DNA from: a virus
Reading direction: 5' to 3' (one strand)
Length of the DNA stretch: 54,783 bases
Virus record (IMG/VR): IMGVR_UViG_3300025086_000031
Location: 1-54,783 of that record
The stretch's first letter is position 1. Each line of letters starts with the position of its first letter. Below the pieces are notes generated by a model. That model saw only the letters and a list, made by a program, of their open reading frames with translations. It did not search any database and was not told the origin of the DNA. Below, piece after piece: positions 27,001 through 38,500 of this stretch. The translations under genes and the position numbers were made by a program.

Positions 27001-28996
27001 TGAGTTAATAGATGCAACTGGAACCCCTATAGCTAACTACAGTGCAGCAAATGTTCAGGCAGGAACTGACTTTTTAGAGCAGGCTATAGTTGAGGTGTAT
27101 AAGATAAAACCAGATGCAGAGCCAGGAGAATTATTATATTTTGAGTTTAGTGAACTATATGATGTTAATCAACCTAGTCGTACACACTCAGGTACTTTAG
27201 CTGACCAAGGAGGTGGTTTCACTTTTGATAGCAACGGAAATGCTACGTCTGCCACTCCAGCAACAGGAGAGTTTTTGTTTGGAGATGTATACTATAAAAG
27301 GAGAAACATGCAAATGTTTTCGTTAATTGGTGGTGTAGCCACAAGAGGTTTTCAAGAGTTTTATGTAGAAGATTATTTTTTAAATGACTTTACGGACAGT
27401 AATCATATTAGTGTAGGTAGAGCAAATATTTATTCAGCTTTCTACAAACAACAAAATAAAGAAGCTTCTGTAACTTACTCTGATGTTTACCAGCCAGCCA
27501 CTAGCTTTAATGGTTTAAGCACATTTGATTACAATGTAGGAAATTGGGAAGACTATAGTAGAATATATGGAACTATACAAAAATTACATTATAGAGAAAC
27601 GGATATAGTAATGATACAGGAGGACACTACCTATAAAATACCTATTCAAAGAGATATATTACTTAGTGCTGACGGTAAAGGTACGTTAAGTGCGTCAAAT
27701 AAAGTATTAAACCCTGTGATTCCTTTTGCAGGTAATTATGGTATAAGTAGAAATCCTGAGTCATTTGTTGCTAATGGAAACGTGCTGTATTGGACTGATA
27801 TAAGAAGAGGGGCTGTTTTAAGGTTATCTGGGGATGGCATAACTCCTATATCTGATGCTAAGATGCATGATTACTTTAGAGATAAGGAAGAAGAATATAG
27901 AGCTTATGATCCTCAATTTAGATGGGATGAGTATTATGGAGAAATAGTAGGACCAATTAAAGCTGGTTATCATAAGAAATTTAAAATAAAGGGAGGTTTT
28001 AACCCTAAACATGAAGAATATGTAGTTCAAATGGATCCTATACCTTTACCAGATTTACACTGGGGTGAGATTGGCACAACATATAATACTGCAGAAGAAT
28101 GGAACTCAGCGGGGTGGTATGAGTATGAAATTTATGGACAGGATGGTTCTCCAAACAAAAATCTAATTGAAGGCTCTGTGGCTGCATGGAGAGATAAGCA
28201 AAAGAGGTGGACAAGTTTCTATTCTCATATTGCTGAGTATTACTGTAAAATAAACAGATTGTTTGTTTCTTGGGATGAAGGGTTTTTGTATTTACATGAT
28301 GTAGATGATGAGAATTATAACACTTTTTATGGCACAACTTACAATACAGAGTTATCTTTCTCTATCAACGAAGGTCCATCTACAGTTAAAGGATTCAAAA
28401 CTATTACTCTAGAAGCTAATCAGGCAGTTGAATTAGACTCAGAAGGAGTAGAAGAGGAAGAGGAAACGTCTTATGATATCAATCTAGTAACTGATATGAC
28501 AGAAACCTTTATTGATAGACATAACTTTGATCAAAGAGAAAATAAACAGTATACACAAATACCTTTTGTGACTGGAAATAGTACAGGGTCAGAGATTATA
28601 GGTTTAGGTCTTGGAACTGGAATTAACAATGATGACTCTGGTCTTGGTGTGATAGCTGGATCTAGCACAAACTTTGGAGCTGCCAATATAATTTTGGGGA
28701 CATCTACAGACGTAACCAATTCTGATTACGGAGATCAATTATATTATAATAACGGAACAGAAGATGTTTTAGTAGGTACTATATCTGAGATAAATAGTAA
28801 TAATGTACTAACTCTTTCTTCTGCTGTAGAGACTTTTAATAATCAGTTTTTGTTTATAAAAAGAAATGGTTTTGCTGAAGGAGATAGAATGAAAGGTAGG
28901 TATATGGAAGTAAAACTAAGGAAAAGGTCTAAAAGATTATTGGAAATATTTAGTGGAAGTTCTACAATATTTAATAGTGAGTTAAGTGACGACTAA
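24074..28996 (+). CDS. Tail muzzle/nozzle (stabilisation) protein, 1640 aa
   Basis: The N-terminus (KIFVGGLDRDTDLRASKNGD, then YHHALNIRNMS) matches the opening of large podovirus tail proteins that form the end of the tail tube: crAss-like 'muzzle' and T7 gp12-like nozzles start with a similar 'G.D.D.......Y..A.N...' strand-turn. The long body is beta-rich and propeller-like (repeated short strands with Trp/Tyr/Gly), and the last ~60 residues are basic. The call rests on N-terminal pattern, size and position after ring genes. It should form the distal tail channel contacting the host surface. Confidence 0.72.
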   Translation: MPSKQSKKIFVGGLDRDTDLRASKNGDYHHALNIRNMSSEASTEGVVENIKGNLKSGYTFPTPPAQGKRRITLFMPWFNYFWNYGGSSSVGEGTSQSGILDGFNGQPVSPLVGYVSDPNTSTYDTYGGPSIFLLNFDIAIGFSLSEIQNPTNVFQIAYNGENLTDMYNYLTFWVQVNSASLSALGLTVSVINNNSPYFNNEYFFGESTLENITSHEDYTAGQIYAYALLFEAPYSNDGFSEEGLFYIDLKESSSAQPLYSGTEDDLTGILFTVNSDGEVPYFVSPEQTVISDGYGYADEPELLNNSTDWSVSEESDEGELYITEYLNEIESVGWTVGMYNITEGASAQNKTFIKANATIVNDITDGGGEINYSTIGAYEDTKNDKIYWMVASDSQFHLILEYDIKTDTIITVFRDSGDSGTCVFNWNKDFLINDIDKVGDVLYWTSRMYGEPCSINVRKSKNSIQAIEVYNGPYILDEEGGTNDISLRDHYPYDLYNPNYPSEDKRQYIEVIKRPPEYAPTYVYSSDAAVAKNHLFGNLFQFRYRYMFYDNEVSAWSPISDIVPSSFDKVNISQTNIAPFVDNFLTISVKNSSGIVKKIEIAGRKCKDLGVITRGNRGPYSIVATIDNDFSAWQLNSNSEQQIAFYNDQAYPPVQAGEGERLFDAVPRSAHTQTILGNNRLAYGNYTEGFDVPKVQLSVTPQYGFTQSDASQPYGGPEYVDPVTVDLNGVAQQGEAVPSFKSGAFHSFGIAYYDEKGRCSTVLTDDTSRCYVRFPTERTNADIPTGVTQFDLNGAVTMQWSISHRAPTWAKYYRWFYSGNNTVDEFIQFRVLQAFNNQDPASNDNRIFLNLRGLKGSDDSYITNAELDPNAVPNPDISILDYEFTKGDRVRIITQGTQVGATFPGNAVLTPPAAGTEQANILNNNGTVANYIDAKVSGFEFYSHNNPNIPIRTNATPATNALNDDGSEDGWYLIIDELIDATGTPIANYSAANVQAGTDFLEQAIVEVYKIKPDAEPGELLYFEFSELYDVNQPSRTHSGTLADQGGGFTFDSNGNATSATPATGEFLFGDVYYKRRNMQMFSLIGGVATRGFQEFYVEDYFLNDFTDSNHISVGRANIYSAFYKQQNKEASVTYSDVYQPATSFNGLSTFDYNVGNWEDYSRIYGTIQKLHYRETDIVMIQEDTTYKIPIQRDILLSADGKGTLSASNKVLNPVIPFAGNYGISRNPESFVANGNVLYWTDIRRGAVLRLSGDGITPISDAKMHDYFRDKEEEYRAYDPQFRWDEYYGEIVGPIKAGYHKKFKIKGGFNPKHEEYVVQMDPIPLPDLHWGEIGTTYNTAEEWNSAGWYEYEIYGQDGSPNKNLIEGSVAAWRDKQKRWTSFYSHIAEYYCKINRLFVSWDEGFLYLHDVDDENYNTFYGTTYNTELSFSINEGPSTVKGFKTITLEANQAVELDSEGVEEEEETSYDINLVTDMTETFIDRHNFDQRENKQYTQIPFVTGNSTGSEIIGLGLGTGINNDDSGLGVIAGSSTNFGAANIILGTSTDVTNSDYGDQLYYNNGTEDVLVGTISEINSNNVLTLSSAVETFNNQFLFIKRNGFAEGDRMKGRYMEVKLRKRSKRLLEIFSGSSTIFNSELSDD

Positions 28997-29020
28997 CTTG
29001 TACAAGTGAAAAATAATAAA

Positions 29021-29028
29021 TATATTTG
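29021..29028 (+). promoter_or_regulatory. -7 promoter element, near-leaderless
   Basis: TATATTTG ends 5 nt before the ATG at 29034. CTTG at 28997-29000, 20 bp upstream, is an imperfect -33 box. Transcripts would begin at or next to the start codon. Confidence 0.6.
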
Positions 29029-29033
29029 TAAAA

Positions 29034-30521
29034 ATGAATAAAAAATATACATATAAGCCTACATCTTCCGTAAAATACGGAAAAGGAGGGAAAAATAAGA
29101 AAAAATCTTACAGAGATAATTACAGTAAAAAAATAGACGGTAATCATTTTCAAGACTATGGCTTTCTATCTCCTCTTGTTTCTCCTATCGTTGAGCTATT
29201 TGGTATAAGTAGTATGAATGAGTTTTTGGGCTATGATGACTTAGTAAATGATCCTGATTTTGAAAGTATATATCAGATGGGTGTAGATCAACAAGCAGAT
29301 GCTGCAGGTACAGGTACAGATATGGCAACTGGCATAGCAGCTGGCACATATGGTCTTGATGCAGAGGGTGAACTTGATTTACAATCTGTAGGCACACTTC
29401 AAGATCAAATTGATAATATAGGTATAGCTAGACCTAAGAAAACTTCTACTGAATTTACGGAAGGTATAAAAGATACTATAAGTCAACAGACAACAGGTGT
29501 TTTAGGTGAGATAGGAAAGACGGGTAAGATGACAGGAATACGAGATGTTATGCAATCTGCTGATCAAGCATTTATAGGAGCTCAAGAGAAAGCTGCTGGA
29601 ATGGATGAGAGATACCAACAACAGCTAACAGACATAGAAAAATTTGAAACTGGTCAAGTATCTCAATTAGTTGGTCAACAGGCTCAACAGCAGTTTGGTG
29701 CAGAGTCATCATTATTTGATTTAGCTGGAGATTTAGCTGCTCAGTCAGCACAGGCAGGTGGTGATTTATCAGCGTCAGCATTAGCAGGTATAGTGGAGCT
29801 TCAAGGTCAAAACGTAGCTGCTTGGGGAGATCTTATTTCTGGAGGTTTGGAGGCTATTCTTGCTGCAATTAATCCATTTGATTTTGATAGTGATAAGAAA
29901 TTAAAGAAGAATATTGAAAAGGTGGGAGAAACTGAATCAGGCGTTCCTGTTAGTGATTTTGAATACAAAAAAGATAAAGACGCTCCAGAGGGTCCTGGTA
30001 GATATAGAGGTGTTATAGCACAAGATCTTATGGGGACAGAGCATGAGGGGGCTGTATCGAAAAAAGATAAAGGAACTTTAAGTGTTGATTATGGTCAGTT
30101 AGATGTACAGCTTCAAAAAATAGAGGAAGAGGGTAAGAGAATGAAAGCTGAAAATGGAGCTAAAATGCAGGAGTATGAGGAAGGAGCAAAGCAAGATATG
30201 ATGCCAGCGGAAGAGGCTGATGTAACTCCAGGAAAGTTTTCTCACAAAGAAAATCCTATTGATATAGTTCAAGATGGAGAAAAGATAGGAGAAATGACTG
30301 GTGGTGAGGCTATTATGCCTGTTAAAGACGTAAAAATATTTGAAGAATTATTAGCTGAAGGAGATAAAGATGGTGTGTTTGATAAGCTAGAACAATTATT
30401 TAATAAATGGGATCGTAAAGCTGAAATGCATAAAGAGAAGGATTTAGACCAAAGAGAGGCTATGGCTATGGGTGGAGCTAAAATGCGTTACCAACCTAAA
30501 TCAACAATAAATTATAGATAA
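29034..30521 (+). CDS. Internal/tail protein with S74 intramolecular chaperone domain
   Basis: 495 residues. A basic N-terminus (with YGKGGKNKKK) leads to an Ala/Gln-rich helical region (about 60-270). Residues about 283-365 match peptidase S74, the endosialidase chaperone: FDSDKKLKKNIEKVG with the likely nucleophile Ser286, then GRYRGVIAQDLM and LSVDYGQLDVQLQK. In this family the domain folds a trimer and often cuts itself off before the Ser. Here another ~130 residues follow, with IDIVQDGEKIGEMTGGEAIM, a module common in phage virion proteins. It begins a cargo-like block after the muzzle gene. Confidence 0.72.
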   Translation: MNKKYTYKPTSSVKYGKGGKNKKKSYRDNYSKKIDGNHFQDYGFLSPLVSPIVELFGISSMNEFLGYDDLVNDPDFESIYQMGVDQQADAAGTGTDMATGIAAGTYGLDAEGELDLQSVGTLQDQIDNIGIARPKKTSTEFTEGIKDTISQQTTGVLGEIGKTGKMTGIRDVMQSADQAFIGAQEKAAGMDERYQQQLTDIEKFETGQVSQLVGQQAQQQFGAESSLFDLAGDLAAQSAQAGGDLSASALAGIVELQGQNVAAWGDLISGGLEAILAAINPFDFDSDKKLKKNIEKVGETESGVPVSDFEYKKDKDAPEGPGRYRGVIAQDLMGTEHEGAVSKKDKGTLSVDYGQLDVQLQKIEEEGKRMKAENGAKMQEYEEGAKQDMMPAEEADVTPGKFSHKENPIDIVQDGEKIGEMTGGEAIMPVKDVKIFEELLAEGDKDGVFDKLEQLFNKWDRKAEMHKEKDLDQREAMAMGGAKMRYQPKSTINYR

Positions 30522-30523
30522 TT

Positions 30524-32581
30524 ATGGCTGGAGGATTTACTAGCGGTTTTGACCCTCAGATATTTGATTTTGCTGGTCACAGACTAAAAAAAGAAGAACT
30601 TAGACATAGAAAGAGACAGTCTGAAAAGAAGAAAGCTGAGGATAAGATGAAGCAGTCTGCTGTTAATCCGTCTAAGATAGATCCTAAGTTTCCTGAAAAA
30701 TTCATGCCTGGTCAGGAAGAATTACTAAGACAATTAGATTCTTATGCCGCTCTACATGCTAATTCATTAAATCCAAAAAACACTGCTGACGATGATATAG
30801 AAGGACAATTTGATCCTAATATATATTCTATATACAGAAATATGGAGCGTCAAGTGATGTTATTTTCAGAGCATACCGCAGGGTATGTAACAGATTATAA
30901 AAATCATCATGATCAGGTGTATCAAGTAGATGAGTTTGGTAATAACACTTATAATCTAGATATGGTAGAACAGGAGCCTGTGCATTTAACCAAAGAAGAT
31001 GTAGAAGGTAAAATGGGAAAAGGTGAGAGTATGGATGATTACAGCTGGATGTGGAACTCTGAAGGAACAGTTCATGATGATGGAGTAGGGCAACAAACAG
31101 CATTAAAAAATGAAAACGGAGAATATCAATATGAGGTAGGCCCTAATGGAGAGCAGTATTTATTAGGTCAGGATGGGAATAGGTTAACAGCTTACGAACT
31201 AGACGGAAATAATGAGGTGGTTCAATCAAAGTCTGGAATATACAAATTTGAGTCTATCTACAATCAAGAATATAATACTGACTTAATTAAGTTTAATGAA
31301 AAAGGAAATATAGTATATGGAGAAGAGGGTAGCGAAACTGCTTTCTATGATTATTGGAGCAGGGACTTTACTAAACTAGACAAAAAACAATATTCTACAA
31401 ATGGATTATATGAAATATCTCAAGGATTAAAATTTGAAGGAGCGTACGATGAGGCTGTTGGAGGTACAAATTCTTATTTAACTCCTGAAGCTATGAATGG
31501 TTTATGGTTTCAAGCTACTCAGGCCTACCAATGGAATAGTGATTTAAATGAAGGTAAAGGTGATTGGTCAAATGATTACGGTACTATAGCTTCTATGCAG
31601 GTTGCAGATATGATACTAAAAGAACAAGGAAATAATCAACCTAGTGTAGGAGCTAAAAATGATATTGTTAGAAAAATTCAATTAGGAAATTCAAAAGGTA
31701 AAGAAGAAGAATTATTAGGAGAATTGCCAGAATCTTTAAAGGGTTCTAGTAAATACGCTCCAGGTAAAAAAATAGAGACTTATCAAGATTACATGACTGA
31801 GATGATTCTAGAACAGTGGAAAGCTAGACATACTAGCGTGAAGATTAATAATCCAACTGTTACAGGAGTAGAGAATAAAGATATTTTATTTGACTGGGAT
31901 AACGCTGGTGTTCAACAAACTCAGATGTCAATCGGTCAAGAGGGTATGTCTGTTAATAATGATATGGGTTATGTTACTCAATTAGATAAAGATGTTAATC
32001 TTGATAGACCTTGGAGACCTACTGATATAAGTGATATAACTGATCATAATGATGTTGGATTCCAGGCTTTTGATCCTTCTTTAACTAAAATATTACAAAA
32101 AGGTGGAGCTCAGGGTGATGTTATAACAGGAACAACAGGATTTAGGGCGATAGATAAAAGAACGGGACAGTTAATGCATAACGCAACTTTTGATAAATCT
32201 AGCGGGTCATACGTATTTACAGATGCTGAAGCAGCAGAAAATGCTATAATAGTATTTGGTTTTGATGGATACTGGAAAGCTAAAGACCCTGACGATATTA
32301 GAAAGTTATATACTGGAGATAATGAAGGCATAATAGAAGGTTGGGAAAGTATAACTATAGATGAAATATTGTCTAATGATAAAGGTATACCAGGATTCTT
32401 CCCTATAAATAGTTCAACTTTAAGTGTTAGAGAATTAAAAGCTTATCAAAAAGGTATTGATAAAATGAAAGATATTAAGAAAGTTATAATAAAGGATGGT
32501 AAGAAAGAGGAGATAGCTATGAATGGTGAAGTAATAGGTGATGAATGGGGATTTCCTGGAGCTAATACAATGACAGCATAA
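30524..32581 (+). CDS. Probable internal virion protein, 685 aa
   Basis: Starts 2 nt after the S74-domain gene. A basic helical N-terminus (HRLKKEELRHRKRQSEKKKA) is followed by a long Tyr/Asn/Glu-rich body. I see no enzyme motif, signal peptide or membrane segment and cannot name the family. Its place between the S74-domain protein and the giant polyvalent protein suggests ejected cargo or a scaffold for it, as in podoviruses with several internal proteins. Function inferred from context only. Confidence 0.55.
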   Translation: MAGGFTSGFDPQIFDFAGHRLKKEELRHRKRQSEKKKAEDKMKQSAVNPSKIDPKFPEKFMPGQEELLRQLDSYAALHANSLNPKNTADDDIEGQFDPNIYSIYRNMERQVMLFSEHTAGYVTDYKNHHDQVYQVDEFGNNTYNLDMVEQEPVHLTKEDVEGKMGKGESMDDYSWMWNSEGTVHDDGVGQQTALKNENGEYQYEVGPNGEQYLLGQDGNRLTAYELDGNNEVVQSKSGIYKFESIYNQEYNTDLIKFNEKGNIVYGEEGSETAFYDYWSRDFTKLDKKQYSTNGLYEISQGLKFEGAYDEAVGGTNSYLTPEAMNGLWFQATQAYQWNSDLNEGKGDWSNDYGTIASMQVADMILKEQGNNQPSVGAKNDIVRKIQLGNSKGKEEELLGELPESLKGSSKYAPGKKIETYQDYMTEMILEQWKARHTSVKINNPTVTGVENKDILFDWDNAGVQQTQMSIGQEGMSVNNDMGYVTQLDKDVNLDRPWRPTDISDITDHNDVGFQAFDPSLTKILQKGGAQGDVITGTTGFRAIDKRTGQLMHNATFDKSSGSYVFTDAEAAENAIIVFGFDGYWKAKDPDDIRKLYTGDNEGIIEGWESITIDEILSNDKGIPGFFPINSSTLSVRELKAYQKGIDKMKDIKKVIIKDGKKEEIAMNGEVIGDEWGFPGANTMTA

Positions 32582-32599
32582 AATTAAAATTAATTAAAT

Positions 32600-35500
32600 A
32601 TGGCAGTAGTATATCAAAAAGATAAAAACGCTATTAGATTCGTTGCAGATTTCTACAAGAAGTTTAAGCCTAATCATAAGCTTACTCAGGTTGAGATTGA
32701 CTCGATCTTTGCCCAGTACGATGGTGATTATGAAACCATGGTTAAAGACATTTACGGTGCACTAACAGAATACACACCTAGTGATAGTGACATAACAAGT
32801 GTAATTAACCGTTACGCTTTAAAAAAAAAAGATTCGGCAAATGGTTTATTAGAATCGGCAACTGGAGAATCGGAGCAATTAGAAATAGACGAAAATAAAG
32901 AGGGTTTTACAGCTGAAGATGGAGCCTTTGTAACTGATCTTAATTTAAGTACAGACGAAGAAATACATAAAGGTTTAGAGGGTGCGAAAGCAGGCACTTC
33001 AGCAACTCTCAATTATAAAACTAAAGAGCCTAGAGTTTTAGAGGGTAGACAAGATTATCCTATACATGTTTATGCAGATGGCGGTTATCAGGGTGTATTG
33101 AAGCCTGGGGGTAAAATGAAAACCTCTCCAGCATCTAAAATAGTAGAAATTCCAACTGACAAATACTTTAAAGCACAAGATGGAGCCATAGTTCCTAATG
33201 AAGAAAATAATCAAGATGTGAGCATCGAGAATGAAGAAGATGTTTGGAATTATGATTATATACTAAAAACTTTCACTAAAAACGGATCTCCTGTAGATGC
33301 CTCACAAGTTCCTATTAATATTATGGGGGATCTAAAGATAGATATACAAAATCAACATGATCTTCAAAAAAGAGAAAAATCAAGAAATGATGCTGAGATT
33401 CAAGCAGGGTTAAAAAATGTAGAGTTTAACCAAAACTTTGAACAATTCTACGGACAAGAAGGTGACTTAAATTTCTACAAGGCAGCACAGCTATACGCTG
33501 AAAACCCTGAAAATTTTAATCTCCTATTAGAGAGTACAGAGGAGGGTCAATTTGTAGATTATGAGGGTATGCAAATACCTTTAACAACATCTATATCTGA
33601 AAGTGGGAAAGATTTAATATCCGCTGCTAATCCTGACACCAATACATTTTTCCATGAAGTGCCCGTAGGTGGAGGTTCTAATGAAGAAATTTTATCAGAA
33701 TACGGAATAGAGTCAGGTCTTGTTACGGGGGATGAAAATCAATCATTTCAATCTGTAGATGATGACGGTTTAACTCAGTATGAGACTATTTTAAACATGG
33801 ATAATCATATGGCTAGCTTATTAAATCAAAGGAGCGAACTTGTTGGTGGTAAACATGTATATAAAGAGGATAAGAAATCAAAGTTTTTAAGGCCAAAAGC
33901 TCTGTATGAAGAGGGTGTAGACCAAACAACGACACTTGGAAATATAAATTACAACACGCTTAGTGAGGATCAGAGATTTCAATATGAAAAATTAACAGAA
34001 CAGATAAATAATGTTAAAGGAGCTAAAGCTAAATTAAATGTACAATTATTAACATCTTCCAATAAACACGGTGTAAATGACGTAAAAACAGCTTATGGTG
34101 GATTAAAGACTCATGAGGATAGAGTATCTTTTTTTAATAGTAGTAGTGATCAAATAAACGATAAGGTAGATAGGTCTGAAAGTTATCAAATGAACTTAGT
34201 TGTAAGTGAGTTAAAAAATGAAATACAACAAGATTTAAGTGATGAATTTTCTGTTGACACAGAAGCTAAAGATCTTTTACAAAAATATCAAACCAATAAA
34301 GGGATAAAATTCAAAGGCCCTGAAGAAATGCTTGGAGATAAGGTTTTTATGAATCTTTATAGTGACTTTCAGAAGAGTAGACTTAACAAGATTAATATGA
34401 CTATTGCTGATATAGATTGGCAAAATGAAGAAACTTTTAAAACTCAAGTTAAGCTAAACGCTTCCTTAAAAAATATAAACAAACAACTTGAAAGGTTAGA
34501 GTTACAAAAGGAGAATGAGAAAATAGATGAGGATGAATATATTGAACAATCAACTAAATTAAATCAGCAAATATCTATTCTTAGAGAAAAAATGGAGGAG
34601 AATAGGGGAAAAAGAGGTTACGAGAGAGGTACGGAAATGTTTACAGAAACGGGAGAGAGGATAGAAGGACCTGTAGCTACAGAAGAAGATAAAATTATTC
34701 AACAGCAAATAACAAATAAAGAGGCAGAATTTATGCAAGCTTTAAGTCAGGCTGAGGATTATGGTGCGTTTGTTGATAAATTAATGAGAGCTCAAGATGG
34801 TTTATACTCTACTGAGTTAATGAATCAGGATATATGGAAGAATGAAAAAATGACTCTTCCTAGTGGTAAAGAGATGACTCTAGAGGAGATGTATAGTTTT
34901 ATACAGGCTCAATCTGGTGATACAGGTGCTCTTTGGAGTCTAGGTATTGGTGGTGGAGCAAAGGAGTTGAGAGAGCAATTTGACAGCGAAGCTGAAAGAA
35001 ATACTGGTGTTATTGGTTTAAGGCAACAGCTAAGAACTATAGATAAGTCAATCCCTATGATGATAGCTAAAAACTTTGGAGAGGGATCTAAGGAAGATGC
35101 TGTATTTATGATTGAGATGTTGAAAAATTTTAAAGGTAGGTATTATGAGAATCAAACTCAGTTAGTAGCTATGTCTAATGTATTAACATTCAATGTTGAT
35201 CCAGGAAAAGAATGGGGGGAGAAAACTGGAGCAGGATTATTTTTAAGACAAATGTCAGAGAGTTTTGGTCACGCTGTACATAAAAGGCATGTTCATAGCG
35301 AGGATGATATGATTAATTACTATGATGATATAGCTAATGCCTACGGAATAGAGTTAACAGACCAACAAAAGGTAGCTGGAGAAATAAGTTTAAATGACAT
35401 GGTGGCTCAAGGTGTGGGTACTACAGTTCCTATTATGATTGAAATGATTGCTACTATGCCTTTAGCTGGTGCTGGGTTAAAAACTCTTACCAAAGTGCCT

Positions 35501-38500
35501 TTGATTAAGAATGCTATGGTTGCTGCTAAAACTACAGATGTAGGTAAATTTTGGTGGAATTTTAGTGAGAATGTAGTTAGAGGTGCTGTAGCTTTTGAGA
35601 TGACATCAGGTGATCAGGCTACATGGAGAATGGGTGCTGCTGAGGGAGCTACAGAGCAAGTGATGAACTCTTTATTTAAAAGAACTCCTGTAACTAGATC
35701 TCTATTAACATTATATAGAAGTTTTGGAAAACCAGGTGTTAAAGTTGCTACCCTGCCTCCAAGAATCCTTGCGGGTGGTGGTGCTGAGCTTTTAGCGGAG
35801 TATTCAGGTGAGTTTGTTGAGAACTTAACTAATATGGGTTTTAACTGGGAAGAAGCTTTAATGGCTACTGTTGGTCAATCAAGAGACGAAAGGATAAATA
35901 AGTTAATGACTACAGCTATTATTTGTGTAGGTTTATCTACAGCTTTTACAACTTTAACAGCTAATAGCATAGAACAGAATTTTCAAGACATGCTAGATGG
36001 TGGTCAGTTAGGTCCTGAAGACACTAAATTAGTTCAAGACTTCTTAGGTGTTATGGATGAATATAAAAAATCACCACAAGGAGAACAATTAACATTATGG
36101 GGAGATGATGATTTTGACACTATGGTTGGAGAGACTCCAGATCACTTAAGTGGAGTAAATGGAGATGACGAAGGAGATACTCCTGGAGGTCCTACTATTC
36201 CTTTAGGGGAAGGTCCAGGTGGTTTACCTACTATTAAAGATGAGCGTGATGAAGATATTGGTATGCCAGCTTCTGGCGGTAGACAATTAACTCTTTTTGA
36301 AGACGAGTCAGTAAGGAGTTCTGCAGGAAATACAAGTTCGGTTAATCCTGGAAATAGATTATTTAATGACCCAAACCCAGAAACTTCACAAATAGCAAAA
36401 AATTATATAAATACTAATTCTCCTCAGATTGGAGTTCAACATTCAGATGCTACTCCAGTAACTGATATTAACGAAGAAAACTCTAAAAATATAGCTGATG
36501 CATATGAGGCTATGGAAAATAACCCTAACGATCCTAAAGTTCAGAAAGCTTACACAGCTCTAGCTAATGAAACACAAATGCAATATCAAGAATTAATAAA
36601 TGCTGGCTATACCATTGAAGTTTACAACGGTAAAGGAGAGCCTTATGCTAATAGTGACGAAATGATAAAAGATGTTAGGGATAATAAGCATTTGTATATA
36701 TTTGGAACAGAAACTGGTTTTGGTCAAGGTCAGATTACAGATCAAATGAGAGCAGAAAACCCCTTGCTTCAACCTACAGAATTTCAAGATGTTAACGGTA
36801 ATCCATTACTTGTTAATGATTTATTTAGAGCTGTTCATGATTTTTTTGGTCATACAGAGCTAGGTAATGGGTTTGGAATCAAAGGGGAGGAAAATGCTTG
36901 GCTTAATCACTCTAGAATGTTTAGTCATGACGCTAGAAGAGCTATGACAACAGAGACTAGAGGTCAAAACTCATGGGTTAATTTTAATCAAAAGTTAAGA
37001 AGAGAAGATGGGAGTATGCCTAAGAAGGGAGATCCTGATTATGTAAGACCTCAAGATAGACCTTTTGCAGACCAGAAAATAGGATTACTTCCTGATGAGT
37101 TTGTATTCCAACAACCATCAACGCCAAGTGTTACAGCTGACCCAGCGGTAGAAGTTACTCAAGATACTCCATTTAAGTATAATAGATCTAAAAAGGTATA
37201 CGAGGGAACTGTTAATAACAAACCATTTGTAATAGCTAAAAGATATGGTAAACAAGAATGGATAGAAGCTTTGTCTGGAGAAGTGTTAGGAAGAACTAAA
37301 AAAGAAGCTATAAAAACTTTAAAGTTAGCTATGGAAGGTCCTGTGGCTATGGATCTAATGGAGTCTACTGATCAAATAACAGAAGAGTTAGCTGGCATAA
37401 TAGATTTAATAAATGCTTCTACAAATGCTCATGATTCTGATGTTGATCCGAATACAAAATCTCCAGAAAATATAGAAAGTCTTGTAGATAGAACAATTAG
37501 AGGTATTGACTCAGAATTAGATAGAATAAATCGAAATAGAGGTAAGAACCTGTATATGGACGTAACTATGGGGTTAGGACCAGTGGCGTGGGAAGCCTTC
37601 TTAAAAGCTTTAAAAACAGGCTTAAAAGCGGGACAGAGTGTTTCCGTTGCTTTCAATAAAGCTGTAGAGTCTATAAAAGGATTAGATGAATTTAAGGAAG
37701 AAAGTATAGAATCTCTTAAGAAAAGGTTCTTATTTAATAATGATGGTGTTGTTAAGTTTGCTGAGGAAGCTATAATTAATAAAGTTACTGCACCTAAATT
37801 TCTTGAGGCTTTACAAGAGAAATATCCAGATCAGTATAACGAGATAGAAGCTAAAGAGATATATAAAATAGCTAAGTTAAGAGTTAATCCTAAAGTTGTT
37901 AGAAGTAATTATACTAGAAGTGAACTTAAACAAATAGATAACTTACAAAACAAAATAGATCAGCATAATAATGTTGACATGAAAAATGATCGTAGCTTAT
38001 CAGATCCTATGCAAATATTATTTGACGGAGGATTTGTAGTATTAAAGAATGGTAAACCTGTAATAAAAACTCTTCCTTTTAATTTTAATGGAGCTCCTAT
38101 ATTCCAAGGATTAAATGAGCAACAAAAAATAGAATTAGCTTCAGATTTACTTATACAGGATTTTAATACAAACAGCTCTAAAATAGATTTAGAAAGAGCT
38201 ACAGGTTGGTATAGTAAAACAAAAAACTTAATACAACAGAAGTTTGGTGGAAATGCACCAATATTCTTCGAGCTACTAGGCGTTACATCTCCACAAGCAC
38301 CACCTCAAGTTAACTTTAGAAAATCTACTGAAGTTTTAAGATCTTATTCAGAGGGTAAGTTTGATGAATCTTTAGAGATATACGATAATAAAGTTAAAGC
38401 TATAATGGCTCAATATGATCAAGGTGTTTTTGGTGTGGGTAAAAAGGCTGTAATAAAAGCTAAAGAACTTATAAAGCAAGCCTCTTCTGATCAAGATGTT

